Positions 17,491 to 25,492 of a stretch of DNA of 64,000 nt are shown here, piece after piece. Positions within the stretch are counted from its first letter, which is position 1. Every line of letters begins with the position of its first letter. The DNA is from an uncultured Muribaculaceae bacterium (lineage in GTDB: Bacteria; Bacteroidota; Bacteroidia; Bacteroidales; Muribaculaceae). The stretch is taken from positions 1 through 64,000 of the forward strand of contig CAJTTG010000002.1 in NCBI GenBank assembly GCA_910579185.1. The letters run 5' to 3'. A model generated the notes under the pieces. It saw only the letters and a program-made list of their open reading frames with translations, did no database searches and was not told where the DNA came from. The position numbers and the translations under genes are program-made.

Positions 17491-19338
17491 TCACTTTTCT
17501 TTCAATATGTGCATCCGGCATGCCGCGCAGTCGAATTCAACCGTCAGGCGCATGGGGCCTGACTGAAGGTAAAGCCGGCGTGGCCATTCTTTACCGGCCG
17601 GGGTGTGCAGGCATCGCCCGTATTCGCGCCGCAGACAGTAGCGTGTGGTCATGACGGTCATTTTGTCGGGGAGGGAGGTCTGTGTTTCTGCCGCCGGCTG
17701 GATGGTCTGTGCGCCATGGTCGCGGTAGAAACTTTCGGCGAGACGGTTGGCCACATTGTCGTGATAGGTCAGTGTGGTGTCAGCCGGCAGGAGAACGTTG
17801 CGCTGTTCCGCTTGCCGGTAGTCAAACCGATAAGAAGCCCTTTTTGTTCGGTCGAGTGCTTCAATGGCGCGTCGTCGCAGATCGGCAAGAGTTGATTTCG
17901 GGATAAACAGATTGCCGGCGTTGTCGGTAAGCCGGGCAACCCGATAGACGGAATCTCCTGTTTTTGTCAGAACGCCACGCCGTGCGTCCTGCTGTGGAGT
18001 CCGCGCTTGTTCAAGAACTATGTCAGTGGCAACGGAGGCATGGTTCCCGGCACAGTCGCTGAGGTCGATGGCCAGCCCACGTGATGTGGCGCGGAGCGTC
18101 ATGTCAATGTCGATAGTGCGTGTTGCCGTCGCGCCTTCGAGGCGTTGTTGCCGCAGGCGGTCGCTGTTGCGATAGATCGTCGCTCCAGAGGGAATATCGG
18201 CCAGTGTCTTGGCAGCGATGAGCGTCTGCCCTTCTATGCGGTTCAGCCTGAATCCCACAAATTCACCTTTGCTGTCGAAATATCCGAGTCCGTCGCCATT
18301 GGCCAGAGCGGATGTCAGACGTGCCCGGATGCGGTTTCCGGATGCAGTAATAACTTTCCCCACCGGCTGACCTATCCATTTCGGTGTATCGGCTGATGCC
18401 ATTCTGACGGCAGGCCGTGGTGTTCGGGTGAAATAGTCAGTGAAGCCTCGGTTGAAACTTGCATTCAGGTCGGGTGTGAAGTTCACCTCTGATCTGCCGT
18501 ATGACGACCGCACATATTTGTCGGGATTGGCGTTGATTATCTCGTCGAGACGCCGACGGTAGGAAGCAACCACATTTTTCACGTAGTCGGCATCTTTCAG
18601 TCGACCCTCGATCTTGAAGGAGGAAACGCCGGCCTCAATCATGTCGGCAAGAGAGGCGGAGCGGTTGAGATCGCGCAACGAAAGAAGATGTTTACCTTCG
18701 ATCAGTTTGCGTCCGCTTTCATCCAGCAGGTCGAATTTATGACGACAGATCTGCGGACACTGACCACGGTTTGCGCTGCGACCCATGGTGGCGAATCCTG
18801 CCTGGCAGTCACCGCTGTAGCTGACACACAGCGCACCATGAACAAATGCCTCAAGCGGAACACTGACGCGGCTGTGGATCTCCGCTGTTTCTTCAAGTGT
18901 CAGTTCTCTGGCGAGAACGAGCTGCGAGAATCCTGCCCGTTGCAGAAATTCAGCTTTTCCCGGTGTGCGTATGTCGCATTGTGTACTGGCATGGAGCGCG
19001 ATAGGGGGGATGTTCATCCGCAGCAATGCCATGTCCTGTACTATCAGGGCGTCAACCCCGACACGGTAGAGTTCTCCGACGAGTTGTTCCACTTGCGCCA
19101 GTTCCCGGTCGTAGATAATGGTGTTGACCGTGACATAGACCTTGGCATTGAATTGATGCGCGAAATCGACCACTCGCTTTATATCGTCGAGGGAATTGCC
19201 GGCGGCGGAACGGGCTCCATGGCTCGACGCGCCTATATACACCGCGTCGGCACCATGGCGGATAGCCTCGATGGCTATTTCCGCGTTGCGTGCCGGAGCC
19301 AGTAGCTCTATCGGGCGAAGTTTGTTATTGTGTGCCAT
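17491..19338 (-). CDS. Peptidase U32 family protein (RlhA-like)
   Basis: The N-terminal U32 domain (about residues 8-300) has the start LLAPARNAEIAIEAI, the family signature around EAFVHGALCVSYSGDC, and the Cys-rich NRGQCPQICRH. A C-terminal DUF3656-like extension (about 370-600) follows. U32 proteins are annotated as collagenase-like peptidases, but E. coli members act in RNA modification (RlhA in 23S rRNA C2501 hydroxylation, TrhP in tRNA), so RNA hydroxylation is the better guess. The open frame extends to 19389, but a TAACTTTG promoter box lies inside that extension. I therefore start at ATG 19338, giving 615 aa. Confidence 0.88.
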   Translation of the reverse strand: MAHNNKLRPIELLAPARNAEIAIEAIRHGADAVYIGASSHGARSAAGNSLDDIKRVVDFAHQFNAKVYVTVNTIIYDRELAQVEQLVGELYRVGVDALIVQDMALLRMNIPPIALHASTQCDIRTPGKAEFLQRAGFSQLVLARELTLEETAEIHSRVSVPLEAFVHGALCVSYSGDCQAGFATMGRSANRGQCPQICRHKFDLLDESGRKLIEGKHLLSLRDLNRSASLADMIEAGVSSFKIEGRLKDADYVKNVVASYRRRLDEIINANPDKYVRSSYGRSEVNFTPDLNASFNRGFTDYFTRTPRPAVRMASADTPKWIGQPVGKVITASGNRIRARLTSALANGDGLGYFDSKGEFVGFRLNRIEGQTLIAAKTLADIPSGATIYRNSDRLRQQRLEGATATRTIDIDMTLRATSRGLAIDLSDCAGNHASVATDIVLEQARTPQQDARRGVLTKTGDSVYRVARLTDNAGNLFIPKSTLADLRRRAIEALDRTKRASYRFDYRQAEQRNVLLPADTTLTYHDNVANRLAESFYRDHGAQTIQPAAETQTSLPDKMTVMTTRYCLRREYGRCLHTPAGKEWPRRLYLQSGPMRLTVEFDCAACRMHILKEK

Positions 19339-19346
19339 ATTCCCTG

Positions 19347-19354
19347 CAAAGTTA
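19347..19354 (-). promoter_or_regulatory. -7 promoter box almost abutting the U32 start codon
   Basis: TAACTTTG on the minus strand ends only 8 nt before ATG 19338. With the usual start site a few bases downstream of the box, the mRNA leader would be about 2-3 nt, that is nearly leaderless. No clear -33 element was found, so the box could be fortuitous. Confidence 0.45.
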
Positions 19355-19442
19355 CGCAAATAATTTGCAAAAGATAAATTGGCGAACAAAACTGCATCGT
19401 GGGATGTTTATAAAACAGTCAATCAAAAAAACTATCGAATTT

Positions 19443-20024
19443 ATGAGTGAAAAAAGCATCAAGGGCACGCAGACCGAAAAAAATCTGCTGAAATCATTCG
19501 CCGGCGAATCGCAGGCACGTGGTCGTTATACCATTTTTGCCGAAGTGGCAAAGAAGGAAGGTTATGAACAGATCGCAGCTATCTTCCTTGAGACAGCTGA
19601 ACAGGAATATTCCCATGCAAAGGGATTTTTCAGCTTCCTCGATGAAGGAATGCTTGAGATCACAGCTTCTTATCCTGCCGGTCCTGTCGGAGATACCGCA
19701 CGCAATCTCCGCGAGGCAGCCGCAGGCGAGCATGAGGAATGGGCAGATCTGTATCTTGAGTTCGCACGTGTGGCTAAAGAGGAAGGATTTCCCCGTATCG
19801 CCAACCATTTCAAGCTCGTCGCATCCGTTGAACAGGGTCATGAGGAACGCTATCTGAAGCTTCTCGAACGCGTTGAGGCAGGAACTGTGTTCACCGATCA
19901 GGAAGAGGAAGTATGGCAGTGCCGTGAATGCGGATATATCCATCGTGGCAAGTCGGCTCCCGGCAAGTGTCCGGTTTGCGGCAAAGAGCGTGGCTACTTT
20001 GAAAGAAAGAAAAACAACTATTGA
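19443..20024 (+). CDS. rbr: Rubrerythrin
   Basis: Reduces hydrogen peroxide in anaerobes using a non-haem diiron centre and a rubredoxin-type iron. The N-terminal four-helix ferritin-like domain carries the Glu and ExxH ligands in ESQARGRY, EQEYSH, EHEEW and EQGHEE (residues about 18-140). The C-terminal rubredoxin-like domain has CRECGYIH and CPVCG (about 160-185). The 193 aa length is standard. The frame is open upstream to 19290, but the ATG at 19443 (MSEKSIKGTQTEKNLL) gives the usual N-terminus. It is divergent from the U32 gene. Confidence 0.96.
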   Translation: MSEKSIKGTQTEKNLLKSFAGESQARGRYTIFAEVAKKEGYEQIAAIFLETAEQEYSHAKGFFSFLDEGMLEITASYPAGPVGDTARNLREAAAGEHEEWADLYLEFARVAKEEGFPRIANHFKLVASVEQGHEERYLKLLERVEAGTVFTDQEEEVWQCRECGYIHRGKSAPGKCPVCGKERGYFERKKNNY

Positions 20025-20067
20025 TCCCCTCTGAATTTCCGGTCACTCTCTCGGCCGGAGATAGAGT

Positions 20068-20111
20068 TCCGCCACGGAAGCAAGGCTTGATGAGCTTGTT
20101 TCCGTGGCGGA
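20068..20111. terminator. 17-bp hairpin after rubrerythrin
   Basis: A 12-bp perfect stem (20068-20079 with 20100-20111) is extended by a G-U pair and four more pairs (20081-20084 with 20095-20098), with a 10-nt loop. No T-run follows on either strand. It lies in the 160-bp convergent gap between rubrerythrin and the LRR gene and probably protects or ends both transcripts. Confidence 0.6.
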
Positions 20112-20184
20112 TCCGCATCGGGTCAAAAGTCAGTCCGATGTCTTTTTTGTGTGTCTTTGCTATAGTACTAAGTAAATCATGATT

Positions 20185-21474
20185 TCAGAGCTTTACTTTG
20201 AAGGTCTGCCCTCCGGTGATTATCAGGTAGATCTGTCCTTCCGCCACCGGGATAATCTCGTTGCCTGCCCCCGTTGCCGTAACCACAGGCGCGGCCATAG
20301 TGCCGTCGATACCGTACACGCGGATTGCTGATCCCTCTTTTGCTCCGGACACTATTATCTGACCCATGGCGGTCGTTACATGAAGCGTGGATTCAGCCTT
20401 GATATTCTCGATCCCAGACAGGACATCGCGATAAACCACATTAAGGATGTTCTGATCGTTGTCGCCTACGGGGAGCACAAGCCGGTTGCCGGACAGCGAC
20501 GATGTCATGTCATTGCCATTGAACAGTACCGATTCAATTTTCCACTGGTCGTTGTCCTCAATCTTCACAATCTGATTTGCATTCTTGGGAATATCGAGTG
20601 TCAGCGACCCGAAATCACCCTGATTGATCTGTAACTCGCACGTCTCCTCCCCAAATTCAAGCACCGTAAACTTGGAGAATGGATCAATCGCCTTATAAGC
20701 TTCCACACATCCTTTCGGTACATATACTTTTGTATAAGTTCCTCCCGATTGTATTGTTTTTGCAAAATTCACAAGTGGTATCCTTGAATAGGAGTAAATT
20801 ATAGTGGTGTAGTAGCCAATGTATCCAGTGTAGTTCGTCCCCGGATTTTGTATTGCAATACTCTTAGGTCTGGAACCAAATGCGTTATCACCGACAGATT
20901 CAATTGAATAAGGCAGTATAATTGAAGAGATTTGACATCCGGAAAAAGCACTACTCCCAATCTCCTGTAAGCCCTCAGGTAAATTTATAGTATTTAGATT
21001 TTTACAATAATAAAATGCCATAGCTCCGATTTTAGTTACTGATGGAGGAATCGTCACAGAAGCAAGTGGGCAATTCCTAAACGCACCTGACCCTATCTCA
21101 TGCAATCCATCCGATAAATTCACTGTATTTAGATTTTTACAATCCATAAAAGCTAATTTGCCGATCTTAGTTACAGATGGCGGTATTGTCACAGATGAGA
21201 GTATTGTGTCATTTTGGAATGCCTGATCAGAAATTCCAATTACTTCATATATCGCACCATTATATGTTACTGTCTCAGGAATATTGACACTACGTCTGGA
21301 GGGATATTTATTGGCTTTGTTGTTCGTAGATGCTAATCCGGCTATCGCCGTCATAGCAGTCTCATTGAGCACATAATCGATGCTGTTGATAGTAGTGGAA
21401 ATACTGCCGAACGCTCCGATTGACAAGACAGCATACAAAGTAAAAAGCAAGATTCTCTTCATTCCAAGTGTCAT
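20185..21474 (-). CDS. BspA-type leucine-rich repeat surface protein
   Basis: Exported LRR_5 (BspA-like) protein. After a signal peptide (MKRILLFTLYAVLSIGAFG) come about five to six LRR units of the form SSVTIPPSVTKIGKLAF...LNTVNLSDGL (about residues 75-230). A beta-rich region follows, and the C-terminal 70 residues (TAMGQIIVSG... ending FKVKL) look like a type IX secretion sorting domain. LRR_5 proteins bind host matrix or other cells; the ligand here is unknown. The start may be 21474 (MTLG) or 21462 (MKRI). The longer open frame to 21594 runs through an RNA structure and terminator and is rejected. An intrinsic terminator sits only about 22 nt upstream of the start. Confidence 0.85.
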   Translation of the reverse strand: MTLGMKRILLFTLYAVLSIGAFGSISTTINSIDYVLNETAMTAIAGLASTNNKANKYPSRRSVNIPETVTYNGAIYEVIGISDQAFQNDTILSSVTIPPSVTKIGKLAFMDCKNLNTVNLSDGLHEIGSGAFRNCPLASVTIPPSVTKIGAMAFYYCKNLNTINLPEGLQEIGSSAFSGCQISSIILPYSIESVGDNAFGSRPKSIAIQNPGTNYTGYIGYYTTIIYSYSRIPLVNFAKTIQSGGTYTKVYVPKGCVEAYKAIDPFSKFTVLEFGEETCELQINQGDFGSLTLDIPKNANQIVKIEDNDQWKIESVLFNGNDMTSSLSGNRLVLPVGDNDQNILNVVYRDVLSGIENIKAESTLHVTTAMGQIIVSGAKEGSAIRVYGIDGTMAAPVVTATGAGNEIIPVAEGQIYLIITGGQTFKVKL

Positions 21475-21495
21475 ATAAGTTTTAATTTTATGTGT

Positions 21496-21527
21496 AAAAA
21501 AAGCGTGGGCTCGATAAGAGTCCACGC
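21496..21527 (-). terminator. Intrinsic terminator of the structured RNA / possible attenuator
   Basis: Minus strand: a 10-bp stem with one mismatch (GCGTGG-CTC pairing GAG-CCACGC, 21527-21518 with 21512-21503) and a 5-nt loop, followed by seven T (21502-21496). It lies 22-34 nt before the LRR gene start, so LRR expression needs readthrough, antitermination or a promoter inside the RNA region. Confidence 0.8.
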
Positions 21528-21766
21528 CGTGGTTTTGTCTGTTGGTTTGTCTGTTGGTTGGTAACCGGTGTGGATATATCATTACAGCAGACAATCTGAC
21601 CGAGGTCAGAGTCCGCTATTACTGTAGGATATATAGCACAACCGGGGGCTACCTATTTATTTGAGGAGAAGGCCAAACCGCGGTCTCAATTCCTAAAAGG
21701 CTCTCTTGCCTTATTTGCCATGGGAATTGGTCTGGCCTGACGACAACATGTCGGCTGTCGTTTTGC
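21496..21766 (-). ncRNA. Highly structured RNA with own promoter and terminator (6S-like topology or gene leader)
   Basis: On the minus strand a consensus promoter (21772-21803) is followed by about 270 nt without a credible gene, ending in a hairpin plus seven T. The 5' part folds into a stem of 9 bp around 21733-21669 (GGCCAGACC with GGTTTGGCC) enclosing CAATTCC/GGAATTG and a small AAGGC/GCCTT hairpin. The 3' part is one long interrupted hairpin: GGTA/TACC near 21653 and 21560, ATATATC/GATATAT, AGCGGAC/GTCTGCT and CTGACC/GGTCAG around a loop near 21601. It has a large internal bubble containing two tandem copies of ACCAACAGACAA. A long hairpin with a central bubble recalls 6S RNA, but no family could be confirmed. 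It could instead be an attenuator leader of the LRR gene. Confidence 0.6.
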
Positions 21767-21771
21767 ATCGG

Positions 21772-21803
21772 CAAAGTTATGCAATTCGTCTGTCCCGTCC
21801 AAA
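21772..21803 (-). promoter_or_regulatory. Consensus promoter of the structured RNA
   Basis: Minus strand: TTTG (21803-21800), exactly 20 nt, then TAACTTTG (21779-21772). This is a full match to the Bacteroidetes sigma-A consensus, with the start site expected near 21766. Confidence 0.8.
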
Positions 21804-21884
21804 ATATTTGTGTTAAAAAGATGGGCGGTGCGCCATCTGTGGATTTTGGCACACCGCCCGAGAGAATGAATGATAGAAGAATTG

Positions 21885-24800
21885 TCAGAATGTACGGTTT
21901 GAGGCTATGATCGAGTAGATTTTGGCGGCTCGTTTCTCCAGATCGGGTTGCAGGATGGCGGCTTCCGCCGGATCAACCATGCGTAGATCGGCATACCTGT
22001 CCTCTCCGTTGATAAATGTGATCATGGATCCATCCGGAGCTGCTGAATCGATTGTCAGAGGATCGCTGCCGGATGTCGCTGCCGGATTAAACCGGTAGAG
22101 CGGCCAATAGCCGGCTTTAACAGCCAATTTTTCCTCCACTATGCTATGGCTCATACCTGAGCGTATGCCATGATTGATGCAGGGACAGTAGGCTATCACG
22201 ATAGATGGCCCCGGATAGGCTTCCGCTTCGGACAGGGCTTTGATTGCCTGTGCATAGTTGGCTCCGAGGGATATTGAGGCAACATAAATGTTTCCGTAGG
22301 TCATCATCATGCGGCCGAGATCCTTTTTGTAGGTGCGTTTGCCGTCGGCGGCATATTTCATCACGGCTCCGATCGGAGTGGCTTTCGAGGTCTGGCCTCC
22401 TGTGTTGGAGTAGCATTCGGTGTCCATCACCAGAATGTTTATGTCGGTGTTCTGGGCAAGGACATGGTCGAGTCCGGCGAAACCGATGTCGTAGGCCCAT
22501 CCATCGCCGCCAATAGCCCATATCGATTTCTTTGTCAGAAGGTCGGCGCGTCCGGCAATGGAGCGCAGGATTTCCGTTGAAGGATTGCTGCCGATGGCCG
22601 CTATCAGTGCTTCTCCGGCTGATGCGGAGTGTGGTGCGGAGTTGAAGGCATCGAGCCAGGTCTGCGCCGCTGTCAGTATATTATCGGGAGCTGAACGGGT
22701 GGCGATGAGGTTGCGTACGTCGTCGGCGAGAGCTTTGCGCCGCGTTTCTATGGCGCAGGCCATGCCGAATCCATATTCGGCATTGTCCTCAAATAAGGAG
22801 TTGCCCCATGCCGGGCCTTGTCCGCGAGAGTTGGTGCAGTAGGCGTTGCTCGGGAAGTTGGCTCCCCAGATGGATGAGCAACCGGTGGCGTTGGCAATGA
22901 GCATACGTTCGCCGAACAGTTGGGTTAGCAGTTTCACGTAGGGTGTTTCTCCGCATCCTCCACAAGCTCCTGAGAATTCCAACAGCGGCTGGCGGAACTG
23001 AGATCCGTTGATCGATGTGCGAGGCAAAAGATCCTCTTTCAGCGAAACGTTTTTCTGACAGAATTCAAGTTCGGCCTTTTCCTGTCCGAGTGCTTCGGCT
23101 ATCGGAACCATGGAGAGGGCTTTCCCGGGACAGATGGTGGCGCATGATCCGCAACCGGTGCAGTCCTCCGGATAGACCTGGATGTGATACTTGTAAGGCT
23201 TCAGGACTTCAGATCCTTTTGCCTGAATCATCTGGAATCCGTCGGGAGCTTTTGATGCCTCTGCGGTGTCCAACAGGAATGGACGGATGGCAGCATGGGG
23301 ACAAACGAGTGAACATTCCGTGCATTGCACACACTTTTGTGAGAGCCACACGGGGATATTATCAGCAATACGCCGTTTCTCATAGGCCGTGGTTCCCATA
23401 GGCATCGTACCGTCGGGCCGGAGTGCCGACACCGGCAATTCATTACCCAACAAATTCAGACATGGACGTGCCACATCGCTTATAAAAACCGGAATTTTTT
23501 CCGGCTCGCCGGCAACGGTGCTGTCGGTTGCCTCGGCCCATGAGACGGGGTATTGTATTTCTTGGAGAGAGTCCACGGCGGCATCTATCGCCGCGAGATT
23601 GTTCTTGACCACGTCGCCCCCTTCGTGACGGTAGGCGGTGGTTATCTGCTGGCGCAGCAGTGTCATAGTCTTGTCGAAATCCACTGAATGGCTGTGGATA
23701 AGATGGAGAAAGACGGTGGCCATGATGGTGTTTATGCGTACACCAAGGCCATTTTTAGCGGCAATGGCGCGAGCGTCGATGTTGTAGAATTTCAGGCCGA
23801 GCGAGGCTATCTGCCGACGCACATGAGCCGGCAGCCTGGTTTCCATCTGCTCCAGCGTCCATTCTGAATTGAGCACAAATGTTCCGCCGGGTCTGATATT
23901 GTCGAGCATCCGGAACCGGTCTACGTAGATGTCCTTGTTGCATCCTATGTAGTCGGCTTCGATTATAGGGTAGGCCGCGCGTATAGTGTTTGGACCGAAA
24001 CGCAGCTGCGAGATGGTGTAGCCACCTGATTTCTTGGCGGAATAGTTGAAGAATGCCTGAGTGTAGAGATTGTCGGCCTCGGATAAGATCGAGGCCAGCT
24101 GTTTTGTAGCACCGACCGTTCCGTCGCTTCCCATTCCGTAGAAAATGGCTTGGGTCACGTCGGGATCAGGATTGATGAAATGACGGGTGTCGACCGGCAG
24201 GGATTTGTGGGTGACATCATCATTGATCCCTACCGTGAAGCCATTTATTGATGTTGGAGAGGCGAGGTTGTCGAGGACGGCCTTGACCATCAGTGGATTG
24301 AAATCCTTGCTTGAGAGTCCGTAGCGACCGCCTATCACTTTTATCTGACGTCCGGAACCAAGAATGGCTGTGGCCACATCTTTATATAGCGGTTCTCCGT
24401 CGGCTCCCGGTTCTTTTGTGCGGTCGAGCACGGCGATACGTTTTGCCGTCGGTGGGATCGCATCGAGCAGTTCCTTTGTCGGGAACGGACGGTAGAGGCG
24501 TATTTTGACCACTCCGGCATGATAGCTTTCGTTGGCGTTGAGATAGCTTATGGTGTCCTGGATGACTTCGGTGGATGATCCGATGGCGATCACTATATCC
24601 GTGGCCTGCGGATCTCCGGCATAGTCAACCAGATGATACTGACGCCCTGTGGCAGCTGCCACCTTGTCCATTGCTTTCTGGACTATTCCGGGGAAAGCAT
24701 CGTAAAGGCGGTTGGGAGCCTCGCGGTTCTGGAAATATACGTCGGAATTTTGGGCAGATCCGCGGAGGTCGGGATGCTCCGGGTTCATGGCGCGCCGGCG

Positions 24801-25403
24801 GAATTCTGCAACTTTATCCATGTTGAGCATCGGGAGCATTGTGCCATAGAGGATCACGTCGATTGTCTCCAGTTCGTTTGATGTGCGCCAGCCGTCGAAG
24901 AAATGTAGTACGGGCAGAGAGCCTTCGATTGCGGCCAGATGGGCCACGAGAGCGAGATCCATGGTCTCCTGTACGGATGCTGATGCGAGGAACGTGAACC
25001 CTGTGGCGCGGCATGCCATCACGTCCTGATGGTCGCCGAAGATGCTGAGGGCGTGGGTGGCGAGAGAACGTGTTCCGACATGGAACACACCCGGCAGCAG
25101 CTCTCCGGCTATCTTATACATATTGGGTATCATCAGCATCAATCCCTGCGATGCGGTGAAAGTCGTGGCGAAAGCACCTGCCGCCAATGCTCCATGTGTG
25201 GCTCCGGCAGCTCCAAGTTCGCTTTCCATCTCCTTGACCGACATGGTCGTTCCGAACAGGTTTTTCCGTCCGGATAATGCCCATTTGTCAGCCGTTTCCC
25301 CCATGGATGCAATCGGGGTGATGGGGTAGATTGTCGCTATTTCGCTGAATGCATAAGCCACGTGTGCCGCAGCCGTGCATCCGTCCATTACCTGTCTGCT
25401 CAT
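21885..25403 (-). CDS. nifJ: Pyruvate:ferredoxin (flavodoxin) oxidoreductase, single-chain
   Basis: Oxidatively decarboxylates pyruvate to acetyl-CoA and CO2, reducing ferredoxin; central to anaerobic fermentation. The one-chain layout of 1172 aa has all domains. The N-terminal pyrimidine-binding domain starts MDGCTAAAHVAYAFSE with YPITPIASMGE. The gamma domain follows in the middle. The two 4Fe-4S ferredoxin motifs are CVQCTECSLVCP and CTGCGSCATICP. The C-terminal TPP domain has GGDGWAYDIGF and DTECYSNTGGQ. Additional Cys (CGGCG, CSS) fit the proximal cluster. The frame is open to 25514, but ATG 25403 (MSRQVMDGC) gives the family N-terminus and does not overlap the permease gene. A terminator hairpin ends 19 nt before this start. 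Confidence 0.96.
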   Translation of the reverse strand: MSRQVMDGCTAAAHVAYAFSEIATIYPITPIASMGETADKWALSGRKNLFGTTMSVKEMESELGAAGATHGALAAGAFATTFTASQGLMLMIPNMYKIAGELLPGVFHVGTRSLATHALSIFGDHQDVMACRATGFTFLASASVQETMDLALVAHLAAIEGSLPVLHFFDGWRTSNELETIDVILYGTMLPMLNMDKVAEFRRRAMNPEHPDLRGSAQNSDVYFQNREAPNRLYDAFPGIVQKAMDKVAAATGRQYHLVDYAGDPQATDIVIAIGSSTEVIQDTISYLNANESYHAGVVKIRLYRPFPTKELLDAIPPTAKRIAVLDRTKEPGADGEPLYKDVATAILGSGRQIKVIGGRYGLSSKDFNPLMVKAVLDNLASPTSINGFTVGINDDVTHKSLPVDTRHFINPDPDVTQAIFYGMGSDGTVGATKQLASILSEADNLYTQAFFNYSAKKSGGYTISQLRFGPNTIRAAYPIIEADYIGCNKDIYVDRFRMLDNIRPGGTFVLNSEWTLEQMETRLPAHVRRQIASLGLKFYNIDARAIAAKNGLGVRINTIMATVFLHLIHSHSVDFDKTMTLLRQQITTAYRHEGGDVVKNNLAAIDAAVDSLQEIQYPVSWAEATDSTVAGEPEKIPVFISDVARPCLNLLGNELPVSALRPDGTMPMGTTAYEKRRIADNIPVWLSQKCVQCTECSLVCPHAAIRPFLLDTAEASKAPDGFQMIQAKGSEVLKPYKYHIQVYPEDCTGCGSCATICPGKALSMVPIAEALGQEKAELEFCQKNVSLKEDLLPRTSINGSQFRQPLLEFSGACGGCGETPYVKLLTQLFGERMLIANATGCSSIWGANFPSNAYCTNSRGQGPAWGNSLFEDNAEYGFGMACAIETRRKALADDVRNLIATRSAPDNILTAAQTWLDAFNSAPHSASAGEALIAAIGSNPSTEILRSIAGRADLLTKKSIWAIGGDGWAYDIGFAGLDHVLAQNTDINILVMDTECYSNTGGQTSKATPIGAVMKYAADGKRTYKKDLGRMMMTYGNIYVASISLGANYAQAIKALSEAEAYPGPSIVIAYCPCINHGIRSGMSHSIVEEKLAVKAGYWPLYRFNPAATSGSDPLTIDSAAPDGSMITFINGEDRYADLRMVDPAEAAILQPDLEKRAAKIYSIIASNRTF

Positions 25404-25421
25404 AATTTCTGTCCGTATATT

Positions 25422-25475
25422 GAAAAAAGAAAGATCCAAGGCACGAAGCCGGATTACAGCTCCGCGCCATGGATC
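25422..25475 (-). terminator. Terminator/attenuator between AEC permease and nifJ
   Basis: Minus strand: a 10-bp stem with one mismatch (GATCCATGGC with GCCTTGGATC; 25475-25466 with 25442-25433) is followed by a T-rich run (TTTCTTTTTTC). It sits 18 nt after the permease stop and 19 nt before the nifJ ATG. It ends the oxalate-gene transcript and could also attenuate nifJ. Confidence 0.7.
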
Positions 25476-25492
25476 GGGGATATATAGAGAGA

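Noticed and set aside
21649..21852. 67-codon frame inside the structured RNA region
   Set aside because: Crosses the consensus promoter at 21772-21803 and the RNA stems; no protein features.
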